Origin: CAVVXX01 sp052389895
Lineage (GTDB): Bacteria; Pseudomonadota; Alphaproteobacteria; Micropepsales; Micropepsaceae
Assembly (NCBI GenBank): GCA_052389895.1
Contig: JBQTHM010000008.1
Span: forward strand, 109,815 to 173,814
Length of the DNA: 64,000 bases
Direction: 5' to 3'
The notes below the pieces were generated by a model, which searched no databases, was not told the DNA's origin, and saw only the letters and a list, made by a program, of their open reading frames with translations. A program made the translations under genes and the position numbers. Positions 60,931 to 64,000 of the stretch are shown here, in pieces; positions within the stretch are counted from its first letter, which is position 1; every line of letters starts with the position of its first letter.

Positions 60931-60987
60931 GCGTCCGCACTGCTTGCGAATATAAAAGATTTGGTGTGAGCAGCGCCGCGCTTCAAG
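60899..60987 (-). ncRNA. candidate small RNA, copy B (duplicated 47-bp block plus terminator)
   Basis: On the minus strand, 60987-60941 repeats the 47-bp block of copy A with three changes. It is followed after 10 nt by its own stem and T-run. The hairpin sequence differs from copy A, although it has the same stem length, which suggests that terminator structure is conserved and sequence is not. The element starts just downstream of the terminator of the S9 gene, so it should have its own promoter. I do not recognise the family. Confidence 0.45.
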
Positions 60988-61127
60988 ACCCCCGACCGGA
61001 TTTATTTTGGCGGCAATTATCTCTTTCGTGGCAACGGCTTGGCCGCATTTTCGCGGGATTCAGGCACCCCTTGAAATCCGGAAAAAATATTTTTTTGGGC
61101 CCGATTTCGCGACGCGCCCAGCACGAC

Positions 61128-61166
61128 GAAAAAATTTCGGCCCTCCTTTTGAGAGGAGGGCCGAAA
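61128..61166 (-). terminator. intrinsic terminator after the S9 peptidase gene
   Basis: TTTCGGCCCTCCT (61135-61147) and AGGAGGGCCGAAA (61154-61166) form a perfect 13-bp stem with a 6-nt loop. The A-run at 61128-61134 gives a T-run on the minus strand after the stem. Confidence 0.85.
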
Positions 61167-61198
61167 CCATTCTGGGCCTGCAGCGCAATTCGCCGAAA

Positions 61199-63253
61199 TT
61201 ACTTCCCCGCGGCAAGCGCGGCCTTGACGCCTGGGACGTGCTCCACGCCTTCCAGCACTTCGATGCTGGCGCCCTTGAAGTCATCGCCAACCGGCTCGAA
61301 GCGCCCGCCGACGCATTGCGAAAGGAACGCCTCGGACACCGCATAGAACGAGGTGCGGTTGGCCGGTTCGGCAAAGCCGTGGCCTTCGTCGGGATAGAGC
61401 ACATAGGTCACGGGAATGTTCTTTGCCTTCATCGCCGACACGATCTGATCGGATTCCGCGCGCTTCACCCGCGGATCGTTGGCACCCTGCGCGATCAGCA
61501 GCGGGCGTTCGATCTTCGCCGCAAAGGTGAGCGGCGAGCGTTCGGCGAGAAGCTTCTTTCCTTCCTCGGTGCGCGGGTCGCCCACGCGCCGCGCGAAATT
61601 CTCGAAGAAGGCGGCCCAATAGGGCGGAATGGTGGAAAGCAGCGTATCCAGATTGGACGGGCCTACGATGTCCACGCCGCAGGCGAACGCCTTCGGCGTC
61701 ATCGTCACGCCCACCAGCGTTGCATAGCCGCCGTAGGAGCCGCCCATGATGGCCGCCTTGCTCTTGGTTGTGATCCTGTTCTTCACCGCCCAGTCGACGG
61801 TATCGAGCAGGTCGTCATGCATCTTGCGGCCCCACTCCTTGTCGCCGGCATTGGTGAAGCCTTTGCCGAGCCCGGTCGAGCCGCGATAGTTCACGGAAAG
61901 CACCGCATAGCCGCGGTTGGCCAGCCACTGATGCGTGGCGTTGTAGCCATAGACGTCGCGCGCCCAGGGCCCGCCGTGCACGTACAGCACCATCGGCAGC
62001 GGGCCTGCGTCTGGCTTGCCGTCGTTATTGGCGTCGGAACCCTTGGGCAGCGTGAGATAGGACACGAGATCCATGCCATCGCGCGACTTGATCACCACCG
62101 GGTACATCGGCGAGAGCGGCGCGCCCTCCAGCTTGGGCCGGATGGTGAAAAGCCGCGAAAGCGTTTTCGCCTTGCGGTCGTAGAGCGCGAAGTAGGCGGG
62201 CTCCGTGACCGGATCGGCCACCACGATCCACAGGCTGCTGTCCATGCTGCGGCTGGTGATTTCCCACTCGCCCTTGATCCGGCTCGCGATGAAGTCGAGA
62301 TCGCCCTTGATCGCGGGATCGATCGGCATCCATTCGGTCTTCAGATAAAGAACGCCGTAGCCCTGAATCTTGCCCGTGGCGGGATCGACTATCGTATGGG
62401 CGACATCGGCTTTGTCGCTTTCGCCGATGACCGTCGCCTTCGCCGTCTTGGGATCGAAGGTGACGAGCGCGGCCTTGTCGCGCCCGCGGCTGTCGAGCCC
62501 ATAGAGCGTTTCGCCCGCCACGTCGAAGCCGAAAACGGTAGTGGTGAGCGAATCCTCGCCCGGGATGGTCATGAAATTGGCGAGCGTATTGTTTGGCCCC
62601 ATTTTCTGGATAAGGAAACCGCCGTCGGGCTGGTCCTTGAGGGCGTAGTGGAGCTTGAGATCGTCGTCGGCCACGAAACCGCCGAAGCCCTCGTTCTTGT
62701 AGATCATCGTCCCCTTGCCGGTGACGACGTTGAAGCGCCACACGTCGTGCCATTTGGGATCGCGATTGTTCAGGCCGACCAGGATTTCGTCGGGGTGCTT
62801 CACGCTGGCGCCGAAAATGATGGCGCGCGTCTTTTCATAGGGCGTCAGGTTGCGCGTCTTGCCGGTTTTGGGATCGGTGGCATAGAGCAGGAAGTCTTCC
62901 GTGCCGCCCTTGTCCTGAAGATAGAGAATGTATCTGGAATTATGCGCCCAGTAGTATTCGCGGATCGGGCGTTCCTTTTCGTCGGTGACGGGCTTGGCCT
63001 TGTCGAGCTGGCCCAGCGGCGCCACCCACACATTCAGCACGCCGTCCTTGGGCGCAAGGAAGCTGATCTGTCTGCCGTCGGGACTCACCTGCGCCGACGT
63101 GCGCTCGGGATTGCCGAAGATGACCTGGCGCGGAATGATGGGATTGTCGCTCATTGCGGGACTTCGCTCTTTGGTGAAGGCGGGGCTTGTCACAATGGCG
63201 GTTATGCCAAGGGCAAGCACGCCCGCAAGGGCGGCGACACGTTCAAAACGCAT
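61199..63253 (-). CDS. exported S9 family (prolyl oligopeptidase-like) peptidase
   Basis: The 684-residue serine peptidase has an N-terminal signal peptide (AALAGVLALGITAIVTSPAF), a beta-propeller region (about residues 40-400) and a C-terminal alpha/beta-hydrolase domain. The nucleophile is in GGSYGGYATLVG, the aspartate in AQGANDPRVKRAES, and the histidine in YPDEGHGFAEPAN. The YVHGGPWARD oxyanion strand is also present. It is a periplasmic dipeptidyl or acylaminoacyl peptidase by class. The exact specificity is unknown. An alternative cytosolic start at the MSDNP methionine exists. Confidence 0.92.
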   Translation of the reverse strand: MRFERVAALAGVLALGITAIVTSPAFTKERSPAMSDNPIIPRQVIFGNPERTSAQVSPDGRQISFLAPKDGVLNVWVAPLGQLDKAKPVTDEKERPIREYYWAHNSRYILYLQDKGGTEDFLLYATDPKTGKTRNLTPYEKTRAIIFGASVKHPDEILVGLNNRDPKWHDVWRFNVVTGKGTMIYKNEGFGGFVADDDLKLHYALKDQPDGGFLIQKMGPNNTLANFMTIPGEDSLTTTVFGFDVAGETLYGLDSRGRDKAALVTFDPKTAKATVIGESDKADVAHTIVDPATGKIQGYGVLYLKTEWMPIDPAIKGDLDFIASRIKGEWEITSRSMDSSLWIVVADPVTEPAYFALYDRKAKTLSRLFTIRPKLEGAPLSPMYPVVIKSRDGMDLVSYLTLPKGSDANNDGKPDAGPLPMVLYVHGGPWARDVYGYNATHQWLANRGYAVLSVNYRGSTGLGKGFTNAGDKEWGRKMHDDLLDTVDWAVKNRITTKSKAAIMGGSYGGYATLVGVTMTPKAFACGVDIVGPSNLDTLLSTIPPYWAAFFENFARRVGDPRTEEGKKLLAERSPLTFAAKIERPLLIAQGANDPRVKRAESDQIVSAMKAKNIPVTYVLYPDEGHGFAEPANRTSFYAVSEAFLSQCVGGRFEPVGDDFKGASIEVLEGVEHVPGVKAALAAGK

Positions 63254-63360
63254 GACTTATCCTCATGTGGGTGGATAGCGGGCTGGCATAAAGGCGCGCG
63301 ACCGCGCACGCAAGTCACGGACGCGTTGGCTAAGAAAAGCAATGCATTAAGCCGAGTCAT

Positions 63361-63377
63361 CCTCCCCCATTGGGGGG
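63361..63377. repeat. short G/C palindrome between S9 and regulator genes
   Basis: CCCCCA (63364-63369) and TGGGGG (63371-63376) form an almost contiguous palindrome resembling the left ends of the other G/C repeats. It is too short to assign firmly. Confidence 0.3.
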
Positions 63378-63406
63378 AATGTGCGCGATTGCAAACCCAA
63401 GTGCCA

Positions 63407-64000
63407 TTAGCCACTGAATTTCCGCCATGCTGACGCTGCGCCCTTACGATTTGGAACCGGTTCAATGAGGCTGCGCTTCGCTAGTCTGAGAAAGACGTTC
63501 TTCATGGTGTTTTCAGACAAGATGCCAGTGAGTTCCCGCGCCTGACGGTTGGTGATCACAGGATGATTGGCGAGATAGTCCATCACCGACTCCTCCGGGG
63601 ATGCTAGCCTATCGTGCCTGATTTCTACGATTACCGACGTTTCTGTCTCTCGAATAACCGGTGGCTTCAGGCGCGATTTTTTCATTTCATCAAAGGCGGT
63701 GTTCAAGCCTTCGCCGACATCCTTGTTTGGCGGATTCGGAAACTTGTGAATTAGTCGGACAAGCACGCCATTCCGCGAAAATTGGGTTTTGAGGATGTTG
63801 CGCGTGGTTACGTGGCCCGGAAGCCAACCGGGACTTTCTACTTCGATGCGGTTCTCAAAAACCCGAATTTGCACGTCCGTTGCCATACTGTAGTCGCGGT
63901 GAAGGACCGCATTGGTAACGATCTCATGCAGCGCTTTGAAGGGATACATCACGGCCTCGAAACCTTTAGGGCCAAGCCTCTGGATGCCTTCGACCATGGC
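63407..64000 (-). CDS. AlbA_2/RecG-C-like ATP-binding regulator, N-terminus cut by window
   Basis: The 197 visible residues match the C-terminal part of AlbA_2/Schlafen-type transcriptional regulators. An HATPase_c_4-like segment (ALHEIVTNAVLHRDYS, then VFENRIEVESPGWLPG and VGEGLNTAFDEMKK) is followed by a winged-helix tail (HPVITNRQARELTGI). The frame stays open to the right edge, so the AlbA_2 DNA-binding half and the true start lie outside. Such genes are often in variable regions and resemble restriction- or defence-linked regulators, but nothing here proves that. Confidence 0.75.
   Translation of the reverse strand, partial: AMVEGIQRLGPKGFEAVMYPFKALHEIVTNAVLHRDYSMATDVQIRVFENRIEVESPGWLPGHVTTRNILKTQFSRNGVLVRLIHKFPNPPNKDVGEGLNTAFDEMKKSRLKPPVIRETETSVIVEIRHDRLASPEESVMDYLANHPVITNRQARELTGILSENTMKNVFLRLAKRSLIEPVPNRKGAASAWRKFSG

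Larger units (their letters stand above)
60844..61198. other. 355-bp intergenic region with sRNA-like copy B and a terminator
   Basis: Between the S9 peptidase and molybdenum-carrier genes (both on the minus strand) lie the intrinsic terminator at 61128-61166, an AT-rich stretch near 61081-61100 and, on the minus strand, the second copy of the duplicated 47-bp block with its terminator. I see no protein gene. Confidence 0.6.

Noticed and set aside
61007..63433. 808-codon open frame on the plus strand
   Set aside because: It is antisense to the S9 peptidase, which has an intact catalytic triad, signal peptide and terminator. The antisense product is His/Arg/Gly-rich without motifs.
1..64000. 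CRISPR array, prophage or insertion sequence
   Set aside because: I saw no regularly spaced direct repeats, no transposase or integrase, and no phage structural genes.

Overview
The window reads as chromosomal DNA of a GC-rich alphaproteobacterium. The pointers are a GcrA cell-cycle regulator, a membrane-bound ferritin of the MbfA (erythrin-VIT) type, a class I lysyl-tRNA synthetase, the long form of dCTP deaminase, DUF6867 beside a branched-chain amino acid transporter, and the neighbourhood gcrA / argD-hslO / phoR-phoU-phoB / apaG. I cannot place it more precisely from sequence alone. There is no insertion sequence, prophage, CRISPR array or rRNA operon. Most of the window is compact housekeeping DNA with many 1- or 4-bp start/stop overlaps.

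Layout. 1-4.4 kb: a three-gene set (minus strand) for a 2-oxoacid oxidoreductase with a flavin/iron-sulfur NAD(P)H module. 4.6-9 kb: a FadE-type acyl-CoA dehydrogenase, an ornithine cyclodeaminase-family enzyme and a methyltransferase. 9-16.5 kb: a branched-chain amino acid (Liv) substrate-binding protein and, beyond a 460-bp gap, a seven-gene translationally coupled operon holding a sodium:solute symporter pair (DUF3311 plus SSS), LivHMGF and DUF6867. The 460-bp gap carries a near-consensus parS site and one copy of a repeated small-RNA-like element. 16.6-23.4 kb: a PfkB kinase and a complete tripartite RND efflux system. 23.6-24.9 kb: an ArsR/SRPBCC pair and a small exported Gly/Ala-rich protein. 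25.2-28 kb: phoR-phoU-phoB without pstSCAB. 28-33.5 kb: gcrA, argD-hslO without argF, folE, apaG, an OsmC-like protein, a SixA-like phosphatase and a GNAT enzyme. 34-38.8 kb: the PrkA-YeaH-SpoVR stress operon, with a SET-domain protein converging on it. 39.8-50.6 kb: tRNA-Gly(CCC), dCTP deaminase, a hybrid kinase with a degenerate tail, lysK, an S24 repressor, pyrD, DUF971, Trm112, a LON-domain protein, a thioredoxin-TPR protein, GNAT, an Ala-tRNA(Pro) deacylase and tRNA-Gly(GCC). 50.6-51.9 kb: a 1.2-kb mini-island bounded by a 40-bp duplication of the tRNA-Gly 3' end. 51.9-64 kb: PepSY and DUF4239 membrane proteins, MbfA, an extensin-like protein, a small basic DUF6496 protein, a JEN-type lactate/pyruvate carrier, an exported M3 peptidase, an SDR enzyme, a putative molybdenum carrier, an exported S9 peptidase and a truncated ATP-binding regulator.

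How the genes fit together. The metabolic theme is growth on amino acids, peptides and short organic acids: Liv ABC uptake, SSS and JEN monocarboxylate carriers, exported peptidases, a 2-oxoacid oxidoreductase and fatty-acid oxidation. The regulatory theme is nutrient stress: PhoRUB, PrkA-YeaH-SpoVR and Lrp. The features most worth a second look are the duplicated 47-bp block plus terminator at 10.24 kb and 60.98 kb, the parS site beside the first copy, the tRNA-Gly mini-island, the dyad carrying two GANTC sites upstream of prkA, the SET-domain protein next to the PrkA operon, and a hybrid kinase whose receiver and Hpt domains have lost their phosphorylation residues.
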